Shown here piece after piece: positions 45,139 to 54,286 of a DNA stretch of 60,482 nucleotides (its first letter is position 1; each line of letters starts with the position of its first letter). The translations under genes and the position numbers were made by a program. The notes under the pieces are model-generated. The model worked only from the letters and a program-made list of their open reading frames with translations, made no database searches and was not told where the DNA came from. The DNA comes from Campylobacter sp. (GTDB lineage Bacteria; Campylobacterota; Campylobacteria; Campylobacterales; Campylobacteraceae), in contig JAFUFY010000077.1 in assembly GCA_017469645.1 (NCBI GenBank), forward strand, positions 1 to 60,482. Reading direction: 5' to 3'.

Positions 45139-46023
45139 ATGTTTTCTGAGAAGAAAAAGATTGCGATTATCGGTATGAGTGAGCTTGGACACAAGCATTT
45201 TAGCGAATTACGAAGAAGCGATTTTTTTGAATTAGTAGGAATTTATGATGAAAAAAGTAACGAAAATTTCGGTAAAGTAGAACTTTATAGAGATTTAGAA
45301 GAGCTTTTTGATAAAGCTAAACCGCAAGCCGTTGTTATTACAAGTTCGCAAAAAAATCATAAAAATCTTATTTTAAAAGCTTCAAAATATGTTCAAAATA
45401 TCCTTATAGACGCACCTCTTGCTCTAAATCTTGAAGAAAATAGAGAGATAAGATATAACCTTGCCAATAACGATACAAATTTAGCGATTTTTTATAAAAA
45501 TAGATTTAATGCAACTATAAATTCGTTATTACGGGAGTTTTCAAAAGGCGATCAAATTTATACTATGAATTTCATAAACGGCAAAAATAGTGAAAATAGT
45601 TGCGATATAATGCAAAATTTACTTTTAAAAGAGCTTGATTTAGCAAGAATTTTGTGTGGTAGCGAGATTTCATCATTTTCTAGCAAAACCGTAACTGCCC
45701 CAAACAGCAAAGAGATAATCGCACTTTCGGCTCTTGGCAAAAGTAAAAATGATATTTTGCTAACTTTTGTTTGTTCAAATGTTTATCCGACACTTCGACA
45801 TACGATACAAATATCCACAAGTAGCGGTGTTTATATAGCAGATCTTTTAAATTTCACTCTTCACAAAATCGCCCCAAGCGGCAATATAAATCTAAAAGTT
45901 GATAATGAAGATTATTGTTGTAGAAACGGACATAAAGAATTTGCCGAATTTTGTAGCGGGGGTATGCTAAAACGCCTTGCAAGCATTGATGAATCCATAA
46001 AAATAAGAGAAATTTTACAATGA
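45139..46023 (+). CDS. Gfo/Idh/MocA-family oxidoreductase
   Basis: A 294-residue NAD(P)-binding protein. The N-terminal Rossmann motif is IAIIGMSELGHKHFSEL, slightly off the canonical GxGxxG (G-x-S-E-L-G). The VVITSSQKNHKNLILKA segment takes the place of the usual nucleotide-contact loop. The usual catalytic EKP motif reads DAPLALN, so catalysis is doubtful. The C-terminal half (TVTAPNSKEIIALSALGKSKNDILLTF) fits the family's dimer domain. It overlaps hemH by 4 nt, an arrangement also known from C. jejuni; substrate is unknown. Confidence 0.78.
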   Translation: MFSEKKKIAIIGMSELGHKHFSELRRSDFFELVGIYDEKSNENFGKVELYRDLEELFDKAKPQAVVITSSQKNHKNLILKASKYVQNILIDAPLALNLEENREIRYNLANNDTNLAIFYKNRFNATINSLLREFSKGDQIYTMNFINGKNSENSCDIMQNLLLKELDLARILCGSEISSFSSKTVTAPNSKEIIALSALGKSKNDILLTFVCSNVYPTLRHTIQISTSSGVYIADLLNFTLHKIAPSGNINLKVDNEDYCCRNGHKEFAEFCSGGMLKRLASIDESIKIREILQ

Positions 46024-46994
46024 GTTATGATAATAAAAATTCTAGCCAAAATTTGGCTAAAAAAGTTATTTTGCTTTTGAATATGGGCGGACCAAATGAT
46101 TTAAGCGAAGTTAGTGTTTTTTTAAAAAACATGTTTAACGATCCTTATATTTTGAGTGTAAAACCAGATTTTTTGCGAAAAATTTTAGCAAATTTGATAA
46201 CAAAAATGCGAACAAATTCGGCAACGCAAAACTATATCAAACTTGGCGGAAAATCGCCTATAAATGATATTACGAAATCTTTGTGTGAAAAAACTAGAAA
46301 ATTTGCTAACGAGCAAATTTGCGTTGATTTTATTATGAATTACACTCCGCCTTTTGCCGATGAAGTGGTGCAAAAATATGCCAAATTTGATGAGATTTTT
46401 TTGCTTCCGCTGTATCCGCATTATTCGCAAACGACGGTTAAATCGAGCTTGGAAAGCACTGAAATTGCTCTAAAAAAACACGGCATAAAAAATTATAAAA
46501 TTTTGGATATTTTTTATCAAAATGGGCAATACAACGAGATTATTTTAAATTTAATTAAAGAAAAAATTGCAAATTTAAACAAAGATGAAATTTCGCAGAT
46601 TTCTTTGATTTTTTCGGCTCACTCGCTTCCACAAAAAATCATCGATAATGGCGATCCTTACGAAGCGCAAATGAAAGAACACGCGCAAATTTTATCAAAT
46701 TTGCTTACGCAAAACAGCATTAAATTTAAAGAAATTATCTTAGCGTATCAATCCCGTTTGGGACCTGTAAAGTGGCTTGGACCAAATACGGCAGAAGTTT
46801 TGGCAAATTTGCAGAGCAAAAAAGCGCTTATTTTTCCGATTGCATTTTGTGTGGATAACTCTGAAACCGACTTCGAACTTAGCATTTTATATAAAGAGTT
46901 AGCACAAGAAAAAGGATTTGAGTATTACGAAGTTTGCCGTTGTCCAAACGATAGCGACGAATTTGCTAAATTTATTTTGGATTACGCAAAATAG
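46020..46994 (+). CDS. hemH: Ferrochelatase
   Basis: Inserts ferrous iron into protoporphyrin IX, the last step of protoheme synthesis. The 324 residues show LLNMGGPNDLSEVSVFL near the start. The metal-side histidine is in FSAHSLPQKIIDNGDPY, and the acidic partner in CVDNSETDFELSILY. It is coupled by 4-nt overlap to the oxidoreductase. The distant broken HemN/HemW-like gene at 4.3-5.6 kb is the only other heme-related gene in the window. Confidence 0.95.
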   Translation: MSYDNKNSSQNLAKKVILLLNMGGPNDLSEVSVFLKNMFNDPYILSVKPDFLRKILANLITKMRTNSATQNYIKLGGKSPINDITKSLCEKTRKFANEQICVDFIMNYTPPFADEVVQKYAKFDEIFLLPLYPHYSQTTVKSSLESTEIALKKHGIKNYKILDIFYQNGQYNEIILNLIKEKIANLNKDEISQISLIFSAHSLPQKIIDNGDPYEAQMKEHAQILSNLLTQNSIKFKEIILAYQSRLGPVKWLGPNTAEVLANLQSKKALIFPIAFCVDNSETDFELSILYKELAQEKGFEYYEVCRCPNDSDEFAKFILDYAK

Positions 46995-47024
46995 GGTAGA
47001 GTTTTTAAATTTGCTCTAAAAAAT

Positions 47025-48848
47025 TTAATCCTTAATCTCGTCTAATTTTTCATCTTTGATGACGATTTTTTCTTCACTGTTTGGCGTTAGATAGCCGTTT
47101 TCTACCAAAATATCAACTACTTTTTTAAAAACAGGTAAGGCATTTTGTGCGGCATAAAAACTGCCTTGTTTTGGCTCTCTAACAAAAACGCCGATTGTGT
47201 AGCTGTTTTTTTTATCGTTTGCAAAACCAAAAAACGAGCTATTGTATGCTTCGACATAAACTCCTTTTTTAGCGATTCTAGCCGTTCCTGTTTTGCCGCC
47301 TACTTCTAGACCTGCTGTTCTAGCTTTTTTTCCTGTGCCGTTTTCGACCGTTTGGATTAAAATTTCTTTCATCACACTTGCTGTTTCTTTATCGATAGCA
47401 CTTCTTGGCTCGTTTTCATTGGTTTTGTAGAATTTGCCGCCAAGCTCCAAGCTTTGCAATATTTTTGGCGAAAGTATGATTCCGTCGTTGTTAAACGCAT
47501 TATAGGCACTTAACATCTGAATAAAAGTGGCTTGAAAGCCGTATCCGTAGCTCAAAACGGCCTTATTTGTTGGATTTGCCAAAGTGCGGGTAGTAGGTAA
47601 ATTTCCTCTTTGCTCATAAGGCAAGTCGATGCCTGTTGGTTGTGCTAGTCCGAATTTTAGCAAACCTTCACGCAATAAATTTGCTTCTAAATTTTTTGAA
47701 ATTTCTATCATGCCGATATTTGAAGAATGCATTATAACTTCTGTTGCGCTCATTGAAGCTGCCGGGTGGGTATCTTTTATGGTTCTACTAGCAAGTTTGT
47801 ATGCGCCGTTGTGCGTGTTTATTATATCTTTTGGTTTGACTTTTCCTGCTTCATAAGCCACAGACCAAACAAGCGGTTTTATGATCGAGCCCGTTTCATA
47901 GGCATACTCGGTGGCACTTAAATTTAAATTCGAAAAATCTTTTTTTCTTATTTCGTTTGGATTGTATCTTGCATTGGTCACCAAAGAAAGAATTTGCCCG
48001 GTTTTTGAGTTCATTATCCCTACGACAATCTCTTTTGCGTCATAGGCTTTGGCGCGTTCATCAACCATTGTTTCTATCGTTTTTTGAAGCTTTAAAGGAA
48101 TGCTTATATGCAGGTTATATCCGTCTGTGCGAACGCTTTTTTTGCTAGTTTTTTCTAAAATTATATTTCCGCCGATGTCGCGAGAGCCTTTTATCATCTC
48201 GTCATTTACGGGATTTAGGTAGTATTCATAAAATTTTTCTACGCCTTTTACACCGCTTACTCTTGTGATGCCATTTACTTCATTTTTTTTGATATAGCCG
48301 ATTATCGGAGTTAGTGAATTTTCTGCTGAATATGTGCGTTTTTCGCCACTTTGAGTTACGCTCATACGAATCGGCGGATTTGATTTGCCGTTTGGGCTTT
48401 TAAAAGATATAAAAACTTTTTTCAAATTTAGTTTTCTTGATAGCTCTTTTAGATGAACGGCAGTTTTGGCATCTATGTTGTATGATAAAACAATCGTTCC
48501 TTTTTCATCTTTCATAGCTTCTTTGATACTTGTTTTTACCCTTTTTTCGCTATCGCCTGTGTAAATGCAGTAAAGTTTAACAAAAAGATCAAGTTTATGT
48601 TTATCAATGCTTCTTGAATCGATACTTACTTTATAAAGTTTGGTTGAATTTGATACGATATATTCATCTTGTGTGATGATTGCGCCACGGATTGCGCTGT
48701 TTGTCTCTACGGTGTGAAGTCTAGGCAGCTTTCGATCTGTATTTGCCCAGTGATACACGGCACCCAAAAATATAGCTAGCAAAATAGGTGCAAAAATAAA
48801 AATAATAAAAATTGAGCTTATTTTAGTATCTTTTTTCTTGTTTTTCAT
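47025..48848 (-). CDS. ftsI: FtsI-type division transpeptidase (PBP3/PBP2 class)
   Basis: A class B penicillin-binding protein of 607 residues with one N-terminal membrane anchor (about 13-34). The active-site SxxK is in ETGSIIKPL (S, K), SSN in MHSSNIGMI, and KTG in VGGKTGTARI. A dimerisation/pedestal domain occupies residues about 60-230. This architecture marks the septal synthase FtsI. The start shares a base with the stop codon of aat. It converges with hemH across only about 30 bp. Confidence 0.92.
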   Translation of the reverse strand: MKNKKKDTKISSIFIIFIFAPILLAIFLGAVYHWANTDRKLPRLHTVETNSAIRGAIITQDEYIVSNSTKLYKVSIDSRSIDKHKLDLFVKLYCIYTGDSEKRVKTSIKEAMKDEKGTIVLSYNIDAKTAVHLKELSRKLNLKKVFISFKSPNGKSNPPIRMSVTQSGEKRTYSAENSLTPIIGYIKKNEVNGITRVSGVKGVEKFYEYYLNPVNDEMIKGSRDIGGNIILEKTSKKSVRTDGYNLHISIPLKLQKTIETMVDERAKAYDAKEIVVGIMNSKTGQILSLVTNARYNPNEIRKKDFSNLNLSATEYAYETGSIIKPLVWSVAYEAGKVKPKDIINTHNGAYKLASRTIKDTHPAASMSATEVIMHSSNIGMIEISKNLEANLLREGLLKFGLAQPTGIDLPYEQRGNLPTTRTLANPTNKAVLSYGYGFQATFIQMLSAYNAFNNDGIILSPKILQSLELGGKFYKTNENEPRSAIDKETASVMKEILIQTVENGTGKKARTAGLEVGGKTGTARIAKKGVYVEAYNSSFFGFANDKKNSYTIGVFVREPKQGSFYAAQNALPVFKKVVDILVENGYLTPNSEEKIVIKDEKLDEIKD

Positions 48849-49501
48849 TATTTTATTAAATCCTTAAATTCGCTAAAACCGCTATTTTGTGCCGATAAAT
48901 TTGCAAAAATTTGCAAGAAATTATCTCGCGAAATCTCTTTTGCACCCATAAATTTCAAATGATCGTTAAAAACTTGACAATCAATCAAAAAGCCAAATTT
49001 ATCTAAAACTTCGCAAAGCTTGATTGAAGCGACTTTTGAAGCGTTTGGTTTTATGCTAATCATACTTTCGCCACAAAAAACTTTTCCAAAAATCAGCCCG
49101 TAAAGTCCGCCGATAAGCTCGTCATTTTCATAGACTTCCACGCTATGAGCTATGCCAAGATCGGCTAAATTTGTATAGGCTTTTACGATTTCATCGCTTA
49201 GCCACGAGCCTTCTTTTTGGCGTTCAATTTTACATAAATTTATTAAATTTTTAAAATTTTCATCAAATTTAATGCTATATTTGTGTAAAAACGGCTTTAT
49301 GCTTTTGTGAATATTGATTTCATTTGGAAATAAAACAGCGCGTGGGTTTGGCGACCACCACAAAATGGGCTCTCCTTGCATAAACCAAGGAAAAATTCCC
49401 TTTTTATACGCACTTATTAGACACTCCGTGCTTAAATCTCCGCCCATACAAAGCGGTGCAAAATCGGGTGCGTGGCGCGGGTCGGGGAATTTATACAACA
49501 T
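48848..49501 (-). CDS. aat: Leucyl/phenylalanyl-tRNA-protein transferase
   Basis: Aat transfers Leu or Phe from tRNA to N-terminal Arg/Lys, creating a degron read by ClpS. The 217 residues contain GIFPWFMQGEPILWWSPNPRAVL (shown in part), SWLSDEIVKAYTNLADLGIAHSVEV and GGLYGLIFGKVFCGESM. The ATG overlaps the clpA stop codon as TAATG, so it is coupled to clpA. With clpS and clpA it makes a complete N-degron set in one operon. Confidence 0.95.
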   Translation of the reverse strand: MLYKFPDPRHAPDFAPLCMGGDLSTECLISAYKKGIFPWFMQGEPILWWSPNPRAVLFPNEINIHKSIKPFLHKYSIKFDENFKNLINLCKIERQKEGSWLSDEIVKAYTNLADLGIAHSVEVYENDELIGGLYGLIFGKVFCGESMISIKPNASKVASIKLCEVLDKFGFLIDCQVFNDHLKFMGAKEISRDNFLQIFANLSAQNSGFSEFKDLIK

Positions 49502-52032
49502 TATGTGTTAATCTTAAAATTTTCAAATTTTTCGTTTGAATTTTTTAAATTTGAAATTTGTGAATTATTGTTTTTCGACTTTAAATTTATAAATTCAAAT
49601 TTCAAATTTTCACCATCAAATTCAACATTTACAACGCCGCCGTTTTTGAGTTTGCCAAAAAGTATCTCGCTACTTAGGTTGTCTGAAATTTCAGAATTTA
49701 TCACTCGTTTTAAATTTCTTGCGCCGAATTCGGCACTATAACCTTTTTTTATCAAAAATTCTTTTGCGTTTTTGCTTAAATTTATAGTTATGTTTTCTAG
49801 TTTATTCTGCAATTCACTCACGCTTTTATCCACGATTTTTTCTAAAATTTCGTTATTTAGCGGGTTAAAATTTATGATTTTGTCAAGGCGATTTCTAAAT
49901 TCTGGTGCAAAAAAGCTTTTGACGGCGTTATCGATTTTATAACTTTCATCTTTTTGAAAGCCGATTTGTGGGGCTTCTTTTGTGCCTAAATTTGATGTCA
50001 TTATGATGATTGTATTTTTAAAATCAGCATTTTGCCCTGTGTTGTCACTTAAAGTCGCGTTATCAAAAATGCCTAAAAATATATTCATCAAATTTTTGTT
50101 TGCTTTTTCGATTTCATCAAACAAAAGCACGCTATAAGGGTGTTTGCGAACACTATTTGTTAAAATTCCGCCGTTTTCAAAGCCGACATATCCGGGAGCT
50201 GAGCCGATTAGCTTTGAGACGCTGTATTCTTCCATATATTCGCTCATATCGTATCTATCAAAATATACGCCAAGATTTTTTGCTAATACTTTGGCAAGTT
50301 CGGTTTTACCCACACCGCTACTGCCGGTAAATAAAAACACGCCGATTGGGCTGGTCTCATTTTTAAGCCCTGCATAAGAGCGAAATAACGCCTTACAAAG
50401 ACTTTTAACGGCTTCGTCTTGCCCGAAAATTTCTTTTTTTATGTTAGCTTCTAAATTTAAAAGCAAAGTTTGATTATCTTCATTTTGAGCCAAATTTGAG
50501 ATATTTGCGATTTCGCCAAGCGTGTTTAAAAGGTCATCTTTGCTAACTTCGACCCGTTTTTCATTTTTTATCCAAAAACTAGCTCCCGTTTCGTCAATCA
50601 AATCAATCGCGCTATCTGGCAAAAATTTATCGCTAATATAGCGTTTAGCCAAAATCACAGCTTCATGCAAAATTTCATCGCTAAATTTAACGGCGTGAAA
50701 ATCTTCATAATGCCCTGCAACTCCTTTTAAAATTTCAACACTCTCTTCAATGCTAGGCTCGGGAATATCGACTTTTGAAAAGCGTCGCATTAAGGCTTTG
50801 TCTTTTTCAAATTTGCGAAACTCGGCGTAAGTGGTTGCGCCTATGCAAGAAATTTCGCCATTTGCAAGAGCGGGTTTTATTATACTGGCTAAATCACTAG
50901 CACCGCCCTCGCTATCTCCTAGTCCCATTATGGTGTGAATTTCATCGATAAAAACAATTGCGTTATCTTGATTTTTTAGCCAATCAATCGCAGCTTTTGC
51001 TCGCTCTTCAAACATTCCCCTTAGCGTAGTTCCTGCTATGAGTGCTCCCGTATCAAGAGCGTAAATAACCTTGCCTTGCAGCTTTGCCGGGACTTTATTT
51101 TCTACTAGTTTTAGAGCTAGTCCTTCGACGATAGCCGTTTTCCCTACACCTGCTTCGCCAAGAAGCATAGGATTATTTTTCTTTCTGCGACAAAGTGTTT
51201 GAAGCGTTTTTGCCGTCTCTTTTTCGCGTCCAATTAACTTATCAAATTTGCCTTTTTTAGCTTTTTCGTTTAAATTTATCAAATATTCATTTGGATTTAT
51301 CTCGTTTTGTGCTTCGTTTGTTTGGTTCCAGCCGTCAGATATTTTTTGGGTAAATTCTTGTGCTTCTTCATCGCTAAGTGGCTGTGGAGCGTATAAATAT
51401 GTCTGTTCGCCTTGCAAGAGCTGTGGAACTCTGTTGTAGCTGATTAAAAAATCTTTTCTAATAATGCCGTTATTTTTAAAAATCATAACATAATCTTCTA
51501 GCGACAATTTCCCAAATGGCGAAATATCGACATCGCCGTTCTCACTAGCAAAAACCGTGCGAGAAAGTAAATCAAGCGAACCTAAAACAGACATACTGTC
51601 GTTTAAAAATTTTTCTATATTTTCCATATCATCGCTGAGTGTGGGCTGAAAGTATTTAGACATATATTCGATAAATTCATCAATGCTATCAAATTCGTTT
51701 CCTTCTAAATCATCGACAAATTTGCCGTTTTCGTTTTTAAATGGGTAGTAATCAGGCGTCCAATCCCCGGCACACATACAAACATAGTCTTTTAAATCTT
51801 TTATAACGCCACCAAGCTCCATTTTACCGCTTTCCCAGATGGCATCGACATTTCCTTCTTCGTCGAATTCTTCTTTGACTACCTTTGTAAATTTATTAAA
51901 AAAATCATGCACGATTTTGTCATTTTGCAAAATTTCAATAAGTAAATGCCCAAAAATGCAGTATTCGTTTTTATAATTTTTTGCTAATTTTATGGCGTTA
52001 AAAAAATGCCTTTTAAGTGCTTCATCAACCAT
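49501..52032 (-). CDS. clpA: ClpA-type AAA+ unfoldase
   Basis: The ATPase partner of ClpP, 843 residues. After an N-terminal repeat domain that docks ClpS come two AAA modules. D1 has GEAGVGKTAIVEG and the Walker B VFIDEIHT. D2 has GSSGVGKTELAKVLA and LLFDEIEKAN. The N-terminal domain includes an atypical acidic insertion (about residues 45-160) compared with E. coli ClpA. The neighbours clpS (4 nt upstream) and aat (overlapping) point to N-degron turnover. Confidence 0.93.
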   Translation of the reverse strand: MVDEALKRHFFNAIKLAKNYKNEYCIFGHLLIEILQNDKIVHDFFNKFTKVVKEEFDEEGNVDAIWESGKMELGGVIKDLKDYVCMCAGDWTPDYYPFKNENGKFVDDLEGNEFDSIDEFIEYMSKYFQPTLSDDMENIEKFLNDSMSVLGSLDLLSRTVFASENGDVDISPFGKLSLEDYVMIFKNNGIIRKDFLISYNRVPQLLQGEQTYLYAPQPLSDEEAQEFTQKISDGWNQTNEAQNEINPNEYLINLNEKAKKGKFDKLIGREKETAKTLQTLCRRKKNNPMLLGEAGVGKTAIVEGLALKLVENKVPAKLQGKVIYALDTGALIAGTTLRGMFEERAKAAIDWLKNQDNAIVFIDEIHTIMGLGDSEGGASDLASIIKPALANGEISCIGATTYAEFRKFEKDKALMRRFSKVDIPEPSIEESVEILKGVAGHYEDFHAVKFSDEILHEAVILAKRYISDKFLPDSAIDLIDETGASFWIKNEKRVEVSKDDLLNTLGEIANISNLAQNEDNQTLLLNLEANIKKEIFGQDEAVKSLCKALFRSYAGLKNETSPIGVFLFTGSSGVGKTELAKVLAKNLGVYFDRYDMSEYMEEYSVSKLIGSAPGYVGFENGGILTNSVRKHPYSVLLFDEIEKANKNLMNIFLGIFDNATLSDNTGQNADFKNTIIIMTSNLGTKEAPQIGFQKDESYKIDNAVKSFFAPEFRNRLDKIINFNPLNNEILEKIVDKSVSELQNKLENITINLSKNAKEFLIKKGYSAEFGARNLKRVINSEISDNLSSEILFGKLKNGGVVNVEFDGENLKFEFINLKSKNNNSQISNLKNSNEKFENFKINT

Positions 52033-52035
52033 AAT

Positions 52036-52335
52036 TTATTCCTCTTCTAATATGCATTGTAGCGGAAAACCTGCTTCTTTTGCTGCATTTATAACAGCAT
52101 TTTGCTTTGTTTTTGCGATTTCTTTTATGTAAATTCCGGCAACCCCGCTTCCTGTTTTATGAACTTTAAACATTATATCTACTGCATCTTGAACTGATTT
52201 TTCAAAAATTTTAACTAAAATCGCAACGACAAAATCCATCGTCGTAACATCGTCATTTAATAAAATAACCTTATAAAACTTCGGGCGAAACGGCTCTTTT
52301 TTGATTTCGGTTTTGATTTGGGTCTTAGTTGCCAT
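52036..52335 (-). CDS. clpS: ClpS adaptor
   Basis: ClpS binds N-terminal Leu/Phe/Tyr/Trp and delivers proteins to ClpA. The 99-residue protein (start at the ATG at 52333-52335) has the core YKVILLNDDVTTMDFVV, with the N-degron pocket residues, and the VHKTGSGVAGIY strand. The start is 11 nt inside the 3' end of the thioredoxin-like gene. An upstream in-frame start at 52386 would add only residues overlapping that gene. It is followed by clpA after 3 nt. Confidence 0.93.
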   Translation of the reverse strand: MATKTQIKTEIKKEPFRPKFYKVILLNDDVTTMDFVVAILVKIFEKSVQDAVDIMFKVHKTGSGVAGIYIKEIAKTKQNAVINAAKEAGFPLQCILEEE

Positions 52336-52933
52336 TTTGAATCCTATCAAAATCTTTTGTGATAACGGCGGTAGAAACCTGCCCAAGATAGTATTTTACA
52401 CCTTTTGGATCATTGTCATTTATGTCGGTTAAAGTTTGATAAGCTCCGTCTTTAAAAACCACTTTAAATGGAATCGATAAAGCTCTTTTGTAATCAATAT
52501 CGCTTAGAATTTGCTTTACAATGCGTTCATTTTGGCTCGAATTCGCGATGAAATAATAAGCGTTATATTTTTTTACGAAATTTTCTATTATCTCTTTATC
52601 GGTGATATTTTCAAAGTGAATTAGCCCTACAAGCATAAAATTTTCGCTATTTTTCATACTAAAATCCATAAGGTGTGGCGCGTCTGCCTTACATGGTTCG
52701 CAGTAAGTCCCAAAAATATCAAGCATTAAAATTTTATTGCTTCCGTCGAGCTTAAAACCTTTTTCAGTGCGAACTAGCGTGATTTCATTTCCGACAATGC
52801 TTTTTAAAACGATTTTTTCGCCTGTTTTAAACGGCTCAAATTTAGCCGATTCTACGACGCTTTTTTGTTCATCGCCACAACCGGCCACAAAAAAACTTAA
52901 AACAACCGCTAAAATAAATTTAATAAATTTCAT
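52325..52933 (-). CDS. TlpA/ResA-like thioredoxin-fold lipoprotein
   Basis: The ATG at 52931-52933 gives a signal peptide with a lipobox (VAGC), so the mature protein is a lipoprotein facing the periplasm. A thioredoxin-type CxxC (GTYCEPCKAD) follows a hydrophobic strand at about residue 80. The C-terminal part continues the fold (FENITDKEIIENFVKKY). TlpA-type proteins reduce periplasmic disulfides, often for cytochrome c maturation. It is first in the run with clpS-clpA-aat and overlaps clpS, as I recall from C. jejuni Cj1106; the link to N-degron proteolysis is unexplained. Confidence 0.82.
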   Translation of the reverse strand: MKFIKFILAVVLSFFVAGCGDEQKSVVESAKFEPFKTGEKIVLKSIVGNEITLVRTEKGFKLDGSNKILMLDIFGTYCEPCKADAPHLMDFSMKNSENFMLVGLIHFENITDKEIIENFVKKYNAYYFIANSSQNERIVKQILSDIDYKRALSIPFKVVFKDGAYQTLTDINDNDPKGVKYYLGQVSTAVITKDFDRIQNGN

Positions 52934-52970
52934 ATTTTTTCCTTTAATTTTATTATTATACAAAAACTTT

Positions 52971-53054
52971 GTCATTCTGAGCGAAACAAAGTGTAGCGAA
53001 GAATCTAAAATTTCATCAATTTATTATGAGATTCTTCGCTATGCTCAGAATGAC
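52971..53054. repeat. Inverted pair of REP-like GTCATTCTGAG elements
   Basis: GTCATTCTGAGCG at 52971 opens, and a matching CGCT...GCTCAGAATGAC at 53054 closes the unit. GAAGAATCT and its inverse AGATTCTTC lie inside, separated by a short AT-rich loop. The pair can form a long stem. It sits between smpB and the thioredoxin-like gene. Confidence 0.75.
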
Positions 53055-53084
53055 AAGTTGCAGAGTAAATTCCGCAACTAAAAA

Positions 53085-53537
53085 TTACGCATACTTTTTC
53101 ATTGCACTTCTAGCTTCTCTGTCGGCATCTTTGCGTTTTAGGGCTTCCCTTTTGTCGTGCAAATTTTTACCCTTTGCCAAAGCGATACTTGCTTTTACGA
53201 TATTTTTATCATTTAGATAAAGCGATAAAACCACAAGTGTAAGCCCTTCTTTGGTTACGCTTCCAAGAAGCTTATCTATCTGTTTTCGGTGCATTAAAAG
53301 TTTTCTCGCAGCCCGTTCATTTGGGCGAAAGTGCGAATTTGTCGTCTCCAAATAGCTAATGTGCGCATTTAGCAAAAAAAGCTCACCTTTAATCACACGG
53401 CAAAAGCTATCTTTTAAATTCGCTCTTCCGGCGCGAAGCGACTTTACTTCGCTACCTTTTAGCACGATTCCTGCTTCAAATTTTTCTAAAATCGTAAAAT
53501 CGTGATAAGCTTTTTTATTTCTAGCTAACTCTTTCAT
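53085..53537 (-). CDS. smpB: SsrA-binding protein
   Basis: SmpB partners tmRNA to rescue stalled ribosomes and tag proteins for degradation. The 150 residues have the [21 protein letters not shown] start and the [18 protein letters not shown] segment. The C-terminal basic tail contains [21 protein letters not shown]. It overlaps ispE by 4 nt. Tagged products are ClpXP/ClpAP substrates, which fits the nearby clpS-clpA. Confidence 0.96.
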   Translation of the reverse strand: MKELARNKKAYHDFTILEKFEAGIVLKGSEVKSLRAGRANLKDSFCRVIKGELFLLNAHISYLETTNSHFRPNERAARKLLMHRKQIDKLLGSVTKEGLTLVVLSLYLNDKNIVKASIALAKGKNLHDKREALKRKDADREARSAMKKYA

Positions 53538-54286
53538 TTTGCCACCTTAAAACACGAACTTCCGCTTCCGCTTAAAAACTCGTCTTTGCAAATTTGCAAA
53601 TTTGGATACAAGCTCAAACACGGACGAAGCAGGTCGTTTAACTCATAATTTTCAAACTCGTTTAGAATATCGCAACTTTTTAAATTTAAAAGCGAATTTG
53701 CAAATTTTGTATCAAATTTTAAGAAATTTGCCCTAAATTCGCCATAAACTTTTGCCGTATCGCAAGAGATATTTTTAAGCGAAAGCTTAAAATTTGGAAC
53801 TTCATCATCGAATTCTGTTATTTTTTCGCCGATTCCTGCGACATTTGCACTTTTAAATTCGCTTAAAAAAAACGGCACATCTGCTCCGATTTTAGCTCCG
53901 ATTTGTAGCAAATTTTGGCTGTTTATTTTTAAATTTGCTTCTTCGTTTATCATTTTTAAAAAGGTAGCCCCGTTTGAGCTGCCGCCACCCAAACCGCCAC
54001 CCATAGGGATATTTTTTTCTAAATTCACAAAACGGTTTGCAAAAAATTCTTTTAACTCGTTTTTAAAACCTGCTTCGCAAAGCTTTTCATAGGCTTTTTC
54101 GATGATATTTTTGCCTTTTATCTCTTTATTTGAGCGAATTTGCAAACTCTCATCGCCATTAAATTTAACAAATTCAATCTCATCATAAATATTTTCTAAC
54201 AAAACAAAACGAGAAGCCAGTTCGTGGTAGTTCTGGCGAAGTCCGGTGATTTTTAAAAATATATTTATCTTTGCAAAACTTTTCAA
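53534..54286 (-). CDS. ispE: 4-diphosphocytidyl-2-C-methyl-D-erythritol kinase
   Basis: A MEP-pathway GHMP kinase. The 250 residues show [20 protein letters not shown] at the start. The glycine-rich ATP loop is [17 protein letters not shown], and the C-terminal [10 protein letters not shown]. It overlaps truB and smpB by 4 nt each. In C. jejuni, csrA lies between truB and ispE; here the two genes overlap directly, so csrA is missing from this site. Confidence 0.95.
   Translation of the reverse strand: MKSFAKINIFLKITGLRQNYHELASRFVLLENIYDEIEFVKFNGDESLQIRSNKEIKGKNIIEKAYEKLCEAGFKNELKEFFANRFVNLEKNIPMGGGLGGGSSNGATFLKMINEEANLKINSQNLLQIGAKIGADVPFFLSEFKSANVAGIGEKITEFDDEVPNFKLSLKNISCDTAKVYGEFRANFLKFDTKFANSLLNLKSCDILNEFENYELNDLLRPCLSLYPNLQICKDEFLSGSGSSCFKVAK

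Noticed and set aside
46995..47024. TAGAG/CTCTA hairpin between hemH and ftsI as a terminator
   Set aside because: Only five base pairs with a long loop; possible but not supportable.
52336..52386. Longer ClpS start at 52386
   Set aside because: The extra residues lie inside the thioredoxin-like coding region and lack a ribosome site; the ATG at 52335 gives the usual ClpS length.
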